From positions 1-21,302 of the forward strand of contig CAYYFX010000068.1 in assembly GCA_964471155.1 (NCBI GenBank): a stretch of 21,302 nucleotides of DNA. Reading direction: 5' to 3'. The notes beneath the pieces were generated by a model. That model was not told the DNA's origin, did not search any database, and saw nothing but the letters and a program-made list of their open reading frames with translations. A program made the position numbers and the translations under genes. Below are positions 8,201 through 15,975 of this stretch, piece by piece. Within the stretch, counting starts at the first letter, position 1. Every line of letters starts with the position of its first letter. The DNA comes from CAYYFX01 sp964471155. Its GTDB lineage: Bacteria; ARS69.

Positions 8201-10283
8201 CGGCCGCCCCGAACAGCCGTTCCAGGATGAGGTCGTGGTCCGAGGAACTCGGCACGGCCTCGCGCGTGTGGGAGAGCGTGGCGATCGCGCCGCCGGTGGG
8301 GTGGAACAGGAGGTGCTCGGCGCTCGAGTCGAAGTCGAAGCCGCCGGAGTTGCACGCGTACACGGTCACGAACGCGGGACGGCCGCCGGAGTCGAGGGAA
8401 TCGAGGTCGCGGTTGAACAGCAGGTCCGTGGCGGGACCGGCGCCGAGGACGTCGTACGATCCGTGGCTGATGTACACGACCCAGCCCGGCCCGGCGTTCA
8501 GCGCGGCGAGCGCCGACGCGCGGTTCAGGTTCCCGTCCGCCTCGTACCGGGTCGTCCTCGCGTAGCCGGCGGGGAAGCGGGCGGACGCGGACTCGCCGAG
8601 CTGCTTGCCGTCGCCGGCGACGAAGAGGTTCTCGCCCAGGATCAGCGCGCGCTCGGCGTGGTCCACGCCCGTGCCGCGCCGGTACCGCGCGAGCTTCGCG
8701 GTGTAGGCGTCCGCCTCCGCCGCGTCGGTGGCCGGGATCCTCCCGACCAGCAGGTCCCCCACGAGGTCCACGTCGTCGTAGTCGCGGGGCGCGACCGGCA
8801 GTCCGTGGGAGACGCCGCGCACGGTCCATTCGCCCGGCCACCCGCGGGCCACGCCCTCGGCGGTGGCGACCAGCAGCTCCGCGCTCCCGCTCGCGATCGC
8901 GAAGAGGTCGCCGGGCAGGCCGGAGGGCTCGTCGAGGACGTCGTGCCCGGAGTCGTCGAAGTGCACGAGACCCGCGGACGTGACGGCCCACGCCTCGCCC
9001 GCCGCCGGGCCGAATGCGAAGCCCCGCACGGTGAGGCCGGTCGCGCCGAGCGGCTCGGCGCTCCACGCACCCTGCGCGAGACGCGAGACGCCGCCCTGCG
9101 AGAAGAAGTTGTGCGGATGGCCGACCCACACGACACCCTGCGGATCCACGCCGACCGCGAAGGCCCAGTTCGACAGCAGGCCGTCCGCCACCGTCCACGA
9201 CGCGAGGCTCCCGGCCGCGAAGCGCGCCACGCCGCCGAGCGTGGCCACCCAGAGGGCGTCCCCGTCGCGCGCGAGCGCGGTGACGGCCGGATGCGGCAAC
9301 CCGTCCGCCACCCCGAAGGTCCGCCACGCCTCGCCGTCCCAGTGCGCGAGGCCGAGGCTCGTCCCGACCCACGCATCGTCCGCCGCGCCGGCGTCCACGC
9401 ACAGCACGCGCGCGTCCGGGATCCCGTCGGCCACCGTCCACGCGGTCCAGCCGTCCCCGTCGAAGCGCGCCGCGCCCAGCGCGGTGCCCGCCCACACGGC
9501 GCCGTCGGCCGCCGCGTCCACGCACAGGACCTCGTTCGACGGAAGCCCGTCCGCCTCCGTCCAGGTCTCGTACCCCGCGCCGTCGTCGGCCGCCACGCCG
9601 AAGTACGTGGCCGCCCAGATCCGCCCGTCCGCCGCGCGGGCCACGTCGTTCACGAGGCCGTCGAACACCGCCGCGCCCACCGGCTCGCCGTACGCCGCGT
9701 CGCCGTCCTCGTTCCACTCGCGGTCCAGGCATTCGTAGTACAGGTCCGTGGGAATGGACTCGCCGGCCCAGTCCACGGTGCGCACGGGCACGTGCTCGAG
9801 GTCGCCGCCCAGGATGGCGAAGCGGGTGCCCCATGCGTCGAACGCGTCGCGAAGGAACGCGCGGATGCGGGCGGGAGCGTCCGCACCGGGGTAGCGCGCG
9901 TCGATCCACGGAACGGTGCGCACGACCGTCGGCACGCCGCGACCGGTCTCGTCGTCCGCCAGACGGCCGAAGGCCTCCGCCAGCGCCTCGCTCGTCACGA
10001 TCACCTGCGCCACGAGCGTTCCGGCCGGCCCGGGCGCGTCGGACGGCGTGAACGGACCCTCGCTCCAGGGCGCGGTCCCCGGCACGCCGGCGGGCGCACG
10101 GCGCGGCGAACCTTCGGTCGGCGGCAGGGCGCGATGGCGCGGCGTGTGCTCCATCCCCCACCACGTGAGGGCGTCCGCCGGGGACGGCCCATCCACCGGG
10201 CCGCGCACGGACGCCCCCGCGGCGACGGGCGCCGGAAGCGCACACAGCAGGACGACGAGGGCAAGCCCGAGCACGATGCGCAC
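5286..10283 (-). CDS. Secreted C25 (gingipain-like) peptidase with nested propeller
   Basis: 1665 aa from GTG 10283, which gives a compact signal peptide (MRIVLGLALVVLLCALP, ending near VAAGA); an in-frame TTG at 10337 adds 18 residues. Neither start has a clear SD. The C25 N-terminal half includes FAILGGDLEHVPV and IPTDLYYECLDREW. At about 206-498 it is interrupted by seven W/G-rich blades, four of which end in a WT.ADGLP-type motif (Reg_prop-like). C25 resumes at DYDDVDLVGDLLVGRIP (501). The catalytic dyad is intact: His607 (YISHGSYD) and Cys644 (VYACNSGGFDF). Then come a carboxypeptidase-regulatory-like domain (about 761-832), further beta domains, an Fn3-like domain (about 1040-1128), and eight DxDxDG FG-GAP-like repeats (about 1150-1530) spaced by PGWP motifs. 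The C-terminus, FDVSGRRVATLVD to the end, is FlgD/Por-sorting-like. Probably an active surface or secreted cysteine protease; its substrate is unknown. Confidence 0.88.
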   Translation of the reverse strand: MRIVLGLALVVLLCALPAPVAAGASVRGPVDGPSPADALTWWGMEHTPRHRALPPTEGSPRRAPAGVPGTAPWSEGPFTPSDAPGPAGTLVAQVIVTSEALAEAFGRLADDETGRGVPTVVRTVPWIDARYPGADAPARIRAFLRDAFDAWGTRFAILGGDLEHVPVRTVDWAGESIPTDLYYECLDREWNEDGDAAYGEPVGAAVFDGLVNDVARAADGRIWAATYFGVAADDGAGYETWTEADGLPSNEVLCVDAAADGAVWAGTALGAARFDGDGWTAWTVADGIPDARVLCVDAGAADDAWVGTSLGLAHWDGEAWRTFGVADGLPHPAVTALARDGDALWVATLGGVARFAAGSLASWTVADGLLSNWAFAVGVDPQGVVWVGHPHNFFSQGGVSRLAQGAWSAEPLGATGLTVRGFAFGPAAGEAWAVTSAGLVHFDDSGHDVLDEPSGLPGDLFAIASGSAELLVATAEGVARGWPGEWTVRGVSHGLPVAPRDYDDVDLVGDLLVGRIPATDAAEADAYTAKLARYRRGTGVDHAERALILGENLFVAGDGKQLGESASARFPAGYARTTRYEADGNLNRASALAALNAGPGWVVYISHGSYDVLGAGPATDLLFNRDLDSLDSGGRPAFVTVYACNSGGFDFDSSAEHLLFHPTGGAIATLSHTREAVPSSSDHDLILERLFGAAGGSAARAVQLAREEMWNEDADALRTATWQRRASLTRSYLGAPDLPLWRAQPRTPVVACPAEVPLGRTPLVVTVTDEGTGSPVEGARVCVTKAGEVWALATTDATGEATLIVRPSSPGTLDVAVSADGYALRERAVTAVAPTAPLAVADGVEVLALRTSGEAAEMDLMLRVRNAGLDAPAGWTVAVESLEPAVHVVEGSGALPALAAGESAAAGPFRVRAHRSLDPGAPFHLRLRGTGSPPFAETYRVTMHGGAVRVAGLALDGDTVRPILENPGAGETGPLQLRLEASGGGVVLLPATAIAPSLAPGERRTVDAGLRVSGPASASFTLHVRDARGRELRHPFDRVRPDAPAQAAHQPLDGAALVTWSPAVAPDVAGYRVLVDAGGVWTEAPSSPVTGARIELPVAPGGSARLAILSRDRGGVESADTCRVTVHAAPPTVPGWPRRLPSLVGPAPLMVSDLDGDGTREILLGSMWEANCVSVFRADGTEWVDGDGRPHTTGPFGITGARVHAAPLAHDIDGDGNREIFTVSFDGKAYAWRTDGAGGPPAPLPGWPVTLTPQGARSAPAAADVDGDGAAEIVTVALDGKVRVLEADGTMAAGWPKTTRASGTGTTPAVFDFDADGREDLAFGGTDSLLYVVSGDGTDFPGWPVAVGAKILSCPVLADIDADGEPEVFAMARDGRVFGFRIRDTDGAGGPDPLPGWPVLLEPYLNSPPSPALADFDGDGVPELVLPGKRTLAILRADGTAFPGWAGALPADLTCSPVVADLDGDGSLDVLVGTEDRRLHALRIDGAPLPGWPREFRERPWSTPYVADVDGDGDLDVAIASDDMDVRVVDVAGPDVPGAAPWPGYHGGASRGVWVPAPAAVFRDVALRAARAVPDFTWSGPVPSPFRDATAVAFALPHPTPTRLEVFDVSGRRVATLVDRILPAGRHAATWDGRDASGRRTATGMYFLRLVAGGEVRNARVLHLR

Positions 10284-10311
10284 GCGAACCGTCGGGGCGG
10301 GGGCTGGTGGC

Positions 10312-10341
10312 GATGCTGGATCGGACCCGTACGACAATATC
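10312..10341 (-). promoter_or_regulatory. Possible -10 element ahead of the C25 peptidase
   Basis: On the minus strand GATATT (10336-10341) stands out as the only AT-rich patch in the leader and matches TATAAT at 4 of 6. The hexamer 17 bases upstream (TTTGCG) is a poor -35. If real, transcription starts near 10328, which would make the TTG at 10337 untranscribed and favour GTG 10283 as the start. Weak evidence. Confidence 0.25.
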
Positions 10342-10432
10342 AGGCCGCGCGGCCGCGCCGCAAATACCCCCCGCCGGCGCCGGCCCGACCCCCGTCAGGC
10401 TTCCCCACCCGACGCCAATCCTGCCTCGTGGC

Positions 10433-10570
10433 GCGGAGATTGGGGCAAGTCCAGCCCAATCCACGCGGCGCCAGGGACTTGAGGCGATCGCTTCAGGAGT
10501 TCGAGGGGAAGCGTGTCAACCCGTTGATGTCATAGGACCTTACGCCCGCCGGGCACAATCTCCGCACCAC
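10433..10570 (-). repeat. 138-bp dispersed repeat, copy 2
   Basis: Ungapped partner of 241-378, about 86% identical. The ends are gcggagattg (10433-10442) and caatctccgc (10556-10565). In RNA from the minus strand these would close into a 10-bp terminal stem, with an internal GCCC-GGC-GGGC hairpin near the comF side and a second possible CGCTTC/GAAGCG stem. It begins 8 bases after the comF stop codon and lies between comF and the C25 peptidase gene. The conserved stretches gttgat, tcaaccc and ggacctta show constraint or recent spread. Whether it is mobile (MITE-like) or functions as a 3'-end RNA structure cannot be decided from two copies. Confidence 0.8.
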
Positions 10571-10578
10571 CACGAGCG

Positions 10579-11328
10579 TCACAGCCGTGCCAGGGCGTCC
10601 AGGTCCGGAGGCGATGCATCGCGCGCGGACGCGAACGCGCGCCCCAGCGCCACCACCGCCGGGGCCGCCCCCCCGGCGGCGGCGATCGCGTCCGCGCACG
10701 CGCGGGACGTGGACCCGGTGGTGACCACGTCGTCCACGAGCAGGACCGGGCCGACCTCCGGTCCCGGGTAGGTCGCGCCGACCGCGAACGCGCCCCGCAC
10801 GACGTCGGCCCGGCGCTCCCGCGGCAACCCGGCCAGCGCCGGCCCGCCTCGCCGCCGCACGAGCCAGTCGGGGGCCACGGCCCGGCCGGTGCACGCGGCG
10901 AGCGCGCGCGCGAAGTCCTCCGTCTGGTTGAACCCGCGCTCGCGGCGCCGATCCCCGCGCAGGGGGACGGGGACGAGCGTGCCCTCGGGCAGCCGCGACG
11001 CCAGGCGGCGGGCGGCCTCCCGCGCGAGCCGCCGGCCTACCGCGCGGAAGCGCCGGTACTTCGACGCCGCGAGCATGTCCAGGAAGAGCGCATCCACGAC
11101 GAACGCCGCGTGCGCGACGGGTCCCCGGTGCGCGTCCCCGTCCGGGAGCCAGCACTCCTCCCCCGCGCGCAGCGGCCGGAGGGCGGACCAGCAGGCGCCG
11201 CACCAGTGCTCCCGCGCCGGCTCCGCCCGGCCGTGACACCGGGGGCAGACGGGAGGCCACAGCAGGTCCGCCGCGGCGCCGACGTGGCGGCGGAGTCCCT
11301 CCCCGAGCGCGCGCGCGGAACGGAGCAC
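10579..11328 (-). CDS. comF: ComF family phosphoribosyltransferase-like protein
   Basis: 249 aa from a GTG start. The N-terminus has a four-cysteine zinc finger (CPRC at 28-31, CGAC at 43-46), as in ComF/GntX proteins. The conserved RERGFNQTEDFA follows at 130-140. The C-terminal PRTase PRPP-binding loop LLVDDVVTTGST lies at 196-207. ComF in transformable bacteria aids DNA uptake or early handling of incoming DNA in the cytoplasm; in others its role is unclear, and no other competence gene is visible here. The start lacks an SD, but translation from here gives the usual ComF N-terminus; the frame stays open further upstream over aroE. It lies 38 bases after aroE and is probably the last gene of the mre operon. 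The 138-bp repeat follows its stop at once. Confidence 0.85.
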   Translation of the reverse strand: MLRSARALGEGLRRHVGAAADLLWPPVCPRCHGRAEPAREHWCGACWSALRPLRAGEECWLPDGDAHRGPVAHAAFVVDALFLDMLAASKYRRFRAVGRRLAREAARRLASRLPEGTLVPVPLRGDRRRERGFNQTEDFARALAACTGRAVAPDWLVRRRGGPALAGLPRERRADVVRGAFAVGATYPGPEVGPVLLVDDVVTTGSTSRACADAIAAAGGAAPAVVALGRAFASARDASPPDLDALARL

Positions 11329-11366
11329 GCGGCAGGATGCGCCGGATCCGGGATCCGGCAAGGGCG

Positions 11367-12179
11367 TCAGCGGCGCCGCGCCAGCTCGGCCTCCGCCGCG
11401 GCGCGCATCACGCGGGCGTCCGGCCGGACGCCGAGCCAGCGCTCGACGGACAGCACGCCCTGGGCCACCAGGAGGCCCAGCCCGTCGTGGGCGGCGAGGC
11501 CGGCGGCCCGGGCCGCGCGCACGAGCGGCGGATCGGGATACACCAGATCCAGCAGGCCGGCGGCGGGCGCCAGCCGGTCCACGGGCGCGGCGAGCGGATC
11601 GTCCGGCCGGAGCCCGAGGGACGTGCACTGCACCACGAGACCGCCCGCCGGCGCGAGGCTCCCGGGCGGCTCGATCCGGATGCGCCCCGGCGCGGCGCGC
11701 GCGAGCGCGTCGGCACGGACCCGCGAGCGATTCGCCACGCGGACGCGCGGGCAGCCGGCGCGCAGCAGCGCCCAGACCACCGCGCGGGCGGATCCCCCGG
11801 CGCCCAGCACGAGCGCCTCGCGCGCCAGCCGTTCCTCCCAGCCCAGCTCCCGGACCCACGCGAGGAAGCCGGGGCCGTCGGTGTTGTCGGCATCCCAGCC
11901 GTCCTCGCGCCGGACGAGGACGTTCGCCGCGCCGATCTCGCACGCGGCCGGCGACGCCTCCCGCGCCGCGGCCAGCGCGCCCTCCTTGTGCGGAACGGTC
12001 ACGTTCACGCCGGCGAACCCCTCGCGGTGCAGCTCGGCCGGCGCGACGTTCCATCGCTCCGGCGGAACCTCGCGCGCCTCGTACGTGGCGGGGACGCCCA
12101 GCGCGGCGAAGGCCGCGCGCATCATCGCGGGCGAGAGGGAGTGGGCGACGGGGCTGCCGACGACGACGTACGCGCTCAC
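11367..12179 (-). CDS. aroE: Shikimate dehydrogenase
   Basis: 270 aa, normal AroE length. It reduces 3-dehydroshikimate to shikimate with NADPH in the chorismate pathway. Visible motifs are the shikimate-binding SLSPAM (14-19), NVTVPHK with catalytic Lys65, DNTDGPGF with catalytic Asp101, the NADP-binding GAGGSA loop (126-131), the NRS cofactor-specificity site (150-152) and the C-terminal LLVAQG (236-241). The GTG start overlaps the lgt stop as GTGA, implying translational coupling. Placing an aromatic amino acid gene in the rod-shape operon is unusual but the tight spacing is clear. The usual NxTxxG is CTSLGL here, a mild deviation that does not touch catalytic residues. Confidence 0.92.
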   Translation of the reverse strand: MSAYVVVGSPVAHSLSPAMMRAAFAALGVPATYEAREVPPERWNVAPAELHREGFAGVNVTVPHKEGALAAAREASPAACEIGAANVLVRREDGWDADNTDGPGFLAWVRELGWEERLAREALVLGAGGSARAVVWALLRAGCPRVRVANRSRVRADALARAAPGRIRIEPPGSLAPAGGLVVQCTSLGLRPDDPLAAPVDRLAPAAGLLDLVYPDPPLVRAARAAGLAAHDGLGLLVAQGVLSVERWLGVRPDARVMRAAAEAELARRR

Positions 12180-12961
12180 GCGCGGACCGTGGATCCCACC
12201 CGGCCGAGCTGCACGAGCCGCACGACGGCGAAGAGGAGGACCGCGATGGAGATCCACTGGTTCAGGGTGAGATGAACCGCCGCCACCGGGTACGCGGACG
12301 CCTCGTAGTCCCGCACGAAGTCCACCAGGAAGCGGCCCACGGAGTACATCGCGAGGAACGCGAGGAAGATCACGCCGCGGGGCCGGGGGCGCCGGTCCAT
12401 CCAGAGCAGGAGCCCGCACATCGCGAAGCCGGCGGCGGACGAGTACAGCTGCGCGGGATGCAGCGGGACGCCCGGATGCAGCATGCCCGCGTGCGAGTCC
12501 GGCGGGAACGTGCAGCCCCACGGCAGATCCGTGGGGGCGCCGAAGCAGCAGCCGGACAGGAAGCAGCCGATGCGCGTGAGGGCGAGCCCGAGCGCCATGG
12601 ACGGCGCGATGGCGTCCGCGGTGTGCCACGCGTCCACGCCCCAGCGCCGCAGGAACCACATGCCGAGGATCACCGCCGGGACCGCGCCGCCGTACAGGAC
12701 GAGGCCGCCCTCCCACGTGCGGAACATGTCCAGCATGCGCCCCTCGAACTGGTCGAGGTGCGTGAGCACGTACAGCGCGCGCGCACCCACGATGGACGCG
12801 ACGATGACCACGAGGGAGACGTCGTCGACGCGCTCGGCGGGAATGCCGCGCTTCTCGGCCCGCGGCCGGGCCAGCAGGATGCCGAGCAGGAAGGACAGGG
12901 CCAGGAAGAACCCGTACGAATGGATCTTCAGGAAGCCCAGGTCCAGCAGCGTACGGTGCAT
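12176..12961 (-). CDS. lgt: Prolipoprotein diacylglyceryl transferase
   Basis: 261 aa integral membrane protein with about seven hydrophobic segments. It transfers diacylglycerol from phosphatidylglycerol to the lipobox cysteine of prolipoproteins, the first step of lipoprotein maturation in the inner membrane. Family marks are GGLVLYGG (85-92), RIGCFLSGCCFG with the essential Arg130, HPAQLYS (168-174) and the second conserved arginine in YSVGRFLVDFVR (206-217). The GCFLSGCCFG variant replaces the proteobacterial NFxNGE form and Tyr90 occupies the site of E. coli His103; both variants occur in other phyla. The ATG overlaps the rodA stop by one base (TGATG), with GGAG just upstream. It is co-transcribed with the elongation genes. 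Confidence 0.92.
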   Translation of the reverse strand: MHRTLLDLGFLKIHSYGFFLALSFLLGILLARPRAEKRGIPAERVDDVSLVVIVASIVGARALYVLTHLDQFEGRMLDMFRTWEGGLVLYGGAVPAVILGMWFLRRWGVDAWHTADAIAPSMALGLALTRIGCFLSGCCFGAPTDLPWGCTFPPDSHAGMLHPGVPLHPAQLYSSAAGFAMCGLLLWMDRRPRPRGVIFLAFLAMYSVGRFLVDFVRDYEASAYPVAAVHLTLNQWISIAVLLFAVVRLVQLGRVGSTVRA

Positions 12962-14175
12962 CAAAGTCTCCGCCGGAGTCCGACGCCGACCACGATCCCC
13001 AGACTCGCCAGCGTGGCCAGGAGGGACGTGCCGCCGTAAGAATAGATGGGAAGCGGCAATCCTGTCACGGGGACCAACCCCACCGTCACCCCGAGGTTCA
13101 CCACGATCTGGAAGGCCAGCATGGACAGGATGCCCACCACCGCGAGGGCGGCGAAGGGGTCCCGCGACCAGGCCGCGATGCGGAACCCCCGGATGATGAG
13201 CAGCGTGAACAGGGACAACACGGTCATCGTGCCGAGGAAGCCGAACTCCTCGCCCACCACGCTGAAGATGAAGTCCGTGTGCCGCGCCGGGAGGAACGCC
13301 AGCCCCTTCTGCGTCCCCTCCAGGAAGCCCACCCCGGCGAGCCCCCCGGACCCGATGGCCACCTTGGACTGGATCAGCTGGTACCCCGCCCCGGAGGAGT
13401 AGCGCGCGGGATCCAGGAACGCCACGATCCGCTGCTGCTGGTACGGCTCCAGGTGGCCCCACAGGATCGGCGTGGCGATGCCCGCCACCACCGAGAGGCC
13501 CACGAACAGGATCTTCTCCGCCGGCGGCACGCGCACGAGCCAGGCCAGCCCGAGCAGGAGCGCGGTGAACGCGATCCAGGAGGGAAGGCTGGACGCGCAG
13601 ACGACGGAGAGCACCGGCGACGCCGCGAGCAGCAGGTAGCGCAGGGACGCCCCGCTCCAGTACAGCATGGGCGGCACGCCGGCGAGGAAGACGAGCGCGG
13701 TGCCGAGATCCGGCTCCTTCAACGTGAGGGCGAACGGCACGAGCACGAGAACGACGGGCAGCGCCAGCGCGCCGATGCTCCCGGGCGGGCGCCGCCGGCC
13801 GGCCAGCACGCGCGCGATCATCAGCACCGTGGCCAGCTTCGCCAGCTCGGAGGGCTGGAACCGCAACCCGCCGGCCTCGATCCAGCGCCGGGCGCCGCCG
13901 GCGTCGTCGCCCGCCACGAGCACGAGCACGAGCCCCGCCACGGACACCGCGTACAGCACGGGGGCGAACCGCTCCCACACGATGGGCGGAACCGACGCGA
14001 ACAGGGACAGGAACCCTACCCCGAACCCGGCGAAGACGATCTGCTTCTTCCAGAAGTCCAGGTGCAGCTCCGGGTCCTCGGCCTGGCACGCGGAGTACAC
14101 GATCACCAGTCCGGTCACCAGCAGGACCAGGAGCGCGCCCAGGAACACCTTGTCGACATCGCCCCAGCGCCGCAT
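12961..14175 (-). CDS. rodA: RodA, SEDS peptidoglycan glycosyltransferase
   Basis: 404 aa with about ten transmembrane segments. RodA polymerises lipid II into glycan strands during rod elongation, in complex with PBP2. Clear SEDS signatures are RFQPSELAKL, KEPDLGTALVF, PYQQQRIVAFLDP, GYQLIQSKVAIGSGGL, RHTDFIFSVVGEEFGF and IYSYGGTS near the C-terminus. The ATG overlaps the mrdA stop as TGATG, so the PBP2 and RodA pair is translated in a coupled way. Oddity: after FLDP (Asp255) the protein reads ARYSSGAGYQ, whereas family members usually have an Asp in xDPxGxGY; Tyr259 occupies the position I recall as the catalytic aspartate. The length and all other motifs look intact, so this is not a decayed gene. 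Confidence 0.95.
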   Translation of the reverse strand: MRRWGDVDKVFLGALLVLLVTGLVIVYSACQAEDPELHLDFWKKQIVFAGFGVGFLSLFASVPPIVWERFAPVLYAVSVAGLVLVLVAGDDAGGARRWIEAGGLRFQPSELAKLATVLMIARVLAGRRRPPGSIGALALPVVLVLVPFALTLKEPDLGTALVFLAGVPPMLYWSGASLRYLLLAASPVLSVVCASSLPSWIAFTALLLGLAWLVRVPPAEKILFVGLSVVAGIATPILWGHLEPYQQQRIVAFLDPARYSSGAGYQLIQSKVAIGSGGLAGVGFLEGTQKGLAFLPARHTDFIFSVVGEEFGFLGTMTVLSLFTLLIIRGFRIAAWSRDPFAALAVVGILSMLAFQIVVNLGVTVGLVPVTGLPLPIYSYGGTSLLATLASLGIVVGVGLRRRL

Positions 14176-15971
14176 CAGGACTCCACCTCCGGCGGCGCCC
14201 GCCGGGCCAGGATCTCCTGCAGGAGCCGCTTGGCGATCGGGGCCGCGACGTCGCTGCCGTGACCGCCCGCTTCCACCATCACGGCGAACGCCACCTCCGG
14301 CGCGTCGTACGGCGCGTAGCCCATGAACCAGGAGTGCGCCTCGCCGTGCGGGTTCTCCGCCGTCCCGGTCTTGCCGGCGGGCATGTAGCCCTCGATGCGG
14401 CAGACCCGCGCCGTGCCGCGCTCCACCACCTGGTGCATCGCCTCCCGGATCCGCGCCATCGTCTCCGCGGAGATGTCCCACGTCCCGTCCGTCCGCGACG
14501 GCACCTCGCGGAGCACGCCGTCGTCCCCTTCGATGGCCTGGACGATCGTGGGCACGGGGATGGACCCGCCGCGCGCGAGCGTGGCCGCGAACCGCGCGAG
14601 CTGCAGCGGCGTGGTCAGGTACTCGCCCTGGCCGATGGAGTGGTTCAGCATCGCGCCCTGCGTCCAGCCGCGCTTCCCCCAGCGCCGGTCCATCCACTCG
14701 GCCGTCGGAACGAGCCCGGACACCTCCTGCGGCAGATCCACGCCGGTCTTCCGCCCGAGCCCCGCCGCCATCGCCGCGTGCGCGAGCGTGTCGACCGGGA
14801 CGCGCTCGCCGATCTGGTAGAAGTACACGTCGCAGGACTTCACCAGCGCGTCCTCGAGCGCGAGCGAGCCGTGCCCCTTCGGATCCCAGCAGCGCCAGGA
14901 ACGGGTGCCGAAGCGGTAGCGGCCGATGCACGCGGCGGGCAGCCGCTGCGTGAAGGAGGCCACGTGCTGCTCCAGGGTGACCGCGAACGTGACCATCTTG
15001 AACGTGGATCCGGGGGCGTACGCGGACTGCACGGCGCGGAACAGCAGGGGACGCTCCGGATCCTCGTTCAGCCGCCGCCACTCGGGGCCGCGGATCCCGG
15101 CGGAGAACGCGTTCGGATCGAAACCGGGCGCGCTGTCCATGACGAGCACGCCGCCCGACGCGACGTCCAGCATGCAGACGCTCCCGCGCCGTCCGGCGAG
15201 GCACGAGTCCGCGATCGCCTGCAGCGGCAGGTCCACCCACAGCCGCAACGTACGCCCGGGGGTGGCCGGCACGTTGCGCTCCCCCGCGAACTCCCCGACG
15301 ATACGGCCCAGCGCGTCCACTTCCTGCCACCGCTCGCCGTCCACCCCGCGCAGGGCGTCCTCGTACTGCTTCTCGATGCCGGTGCGGCCGAGGAAGTCCC
15401 CGGCGCGGTAGCCCCGGTCCGCCAGGTCCTCCACCTCCTTCTCCGAGATCTCGCCCACGTGGCCGAGCAGGTGGCAGGCCGTCTCCCCGTTGGGATACCA
15501 GCGGACGGTGGACGCCTCGAGGCTGACGCCCGGGAGGTCCTCCTCGTGCTCCGCGATGCGCGAGACCTGCACGAAGCTGGCGTCCCGGCACACGGGCGCG
15601 GGCGAGTGCGCGGAGCCGCCCTTGCGGAGGCGCTCGCGGATCTCGTCCTCGGGGATCTCCAGGAGACGCGACAGCAGCGCGAGGCGCGCCTCGTCGCGCA
15701 GGATGCGGCGCGGCACGGCGCGGACGGTGTAGCTGGGCCGGCTGTCCGCGAGCACCGCGCCGTAACGGTCCACGATCAGCCCGCGCGGCGCGGCGAAGCG
15801 CTCCACGCGCACGCGGTTCCGCTCGGACTGGAGCGTGAACTCCTCCACGCCCAGCACCTGGAGCTGGAACAGGCGGCCGGCCAGGATCAGCGCGGCCGTC
15901 CCCACCAGCGCCGCGAGCAGCCACGCGCGCCGCGAGCGGGCCTGCTGATGGTATGCCTCCCGATAGGCCAC
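14175..15971 (-). CDS. mrdA: Penicillin-binding protein 2 (elongation transpeptidase)
   Basis: 598 aa, class B PBP. An N-terminal transmembrane anchor lies at about 17-34, followed by the PBP dimerisation/pedestal domain (RGLIVDRYGAVLAD) and the transpeptidase domain. The catalytic triad motifs are STFK (Ser322, Lys325), SCD (379-381, the SxN-equivalent usual in PBP2) and KTGTAE (534-539). It cross-links new peptidoglycan in the periplasm with RodA. I chose GTG at 15971 because GGGAG lies 7 bases before it and it starts 4 bases after the mreD stop; the longer GTG at 16004 would overlap mreD and add a Gly/Ser-rich tail with no SD. The coupling to rodA by TGATG is typical of this pair. Confidence 0.95.
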   Translation of the reverse strand: MAYREAYHQQARSRRAWLLAALVGTAALILAGRLFQLQVLGVEEFTLQSERNRVRVERFAAPRGLIVDRYGAVLADSRPSYTVRAVPRRILRDEARLALLSRLLEIPEDEIRERLRKGGSAHSPAPVCRDASFVQVSRIAEHEEDLPGVSLEASTVRWYPNGETACHLLGHVGEISEKEVEDLADRGYRAGDFLGRTGIEKQYEDALRGVDGERWQEVDALGRIVGEFAGERNVPATPGRTLRLWVDLPLQAIADSCLAGRRGSVCMLDVASGGVLVMDSAPGFDPNAFSAGIRGPEWRRLNEDPERPLLFRAVQSAYAPGSTFKMVTFAVTLEQHVASFTQRLPAACIGRYRFGTRSWRCWDPKGHGSLALEDALVKSCDVYFYQIGERVPVDTLAHAAMAAGLGRKTGVDLPQEVSGLVPTAEWMDRRWGKRGWTQGAMLNHSIGQGEYLTTPLQLARFAATLARGGSIPVPTIVQAIEGDDGVLREVPSRTDGTWDISAETMARIREAMHQVVERGTARVCRIEGYMPAGKTGTAENPHGEAHSWFMGYAPYDAPEVAFAVMVEAGGHGSDVAAPIAKRLLQEILARRAPPEVES

Positions 15972-15975
15972 GTCG

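Noticed and set aside
10338..10432. Extension of the dispersed repeat beyond its termini into the flank (similar Pro/Gly-rich DNA in 100-240)
   Set aside because: The resemblance outside 10433-10570 is limited to short GC-rich words and cannot be aligned continuously.
10514..10519. TTGACA inside the 138-bp repeat as a promoter for the C25 gene
   Set aside because: The hexamer 17 bases downstream is CTGAAG, with only two matches to the -10 consensus, and copy 1 has TTGACG. There is no convincing -10 in either copy.
5127..10535. A 5.4-kb plus-strand open frame opposite the C25 peptidase
   Set aside because: Its translation is Arg/His/Ala/Gly-rich with no recognisable domain, and it mirrors the codon pattern of a real gene in very GC-rich DNA. 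The opposite strand has clear catalytic motifs.
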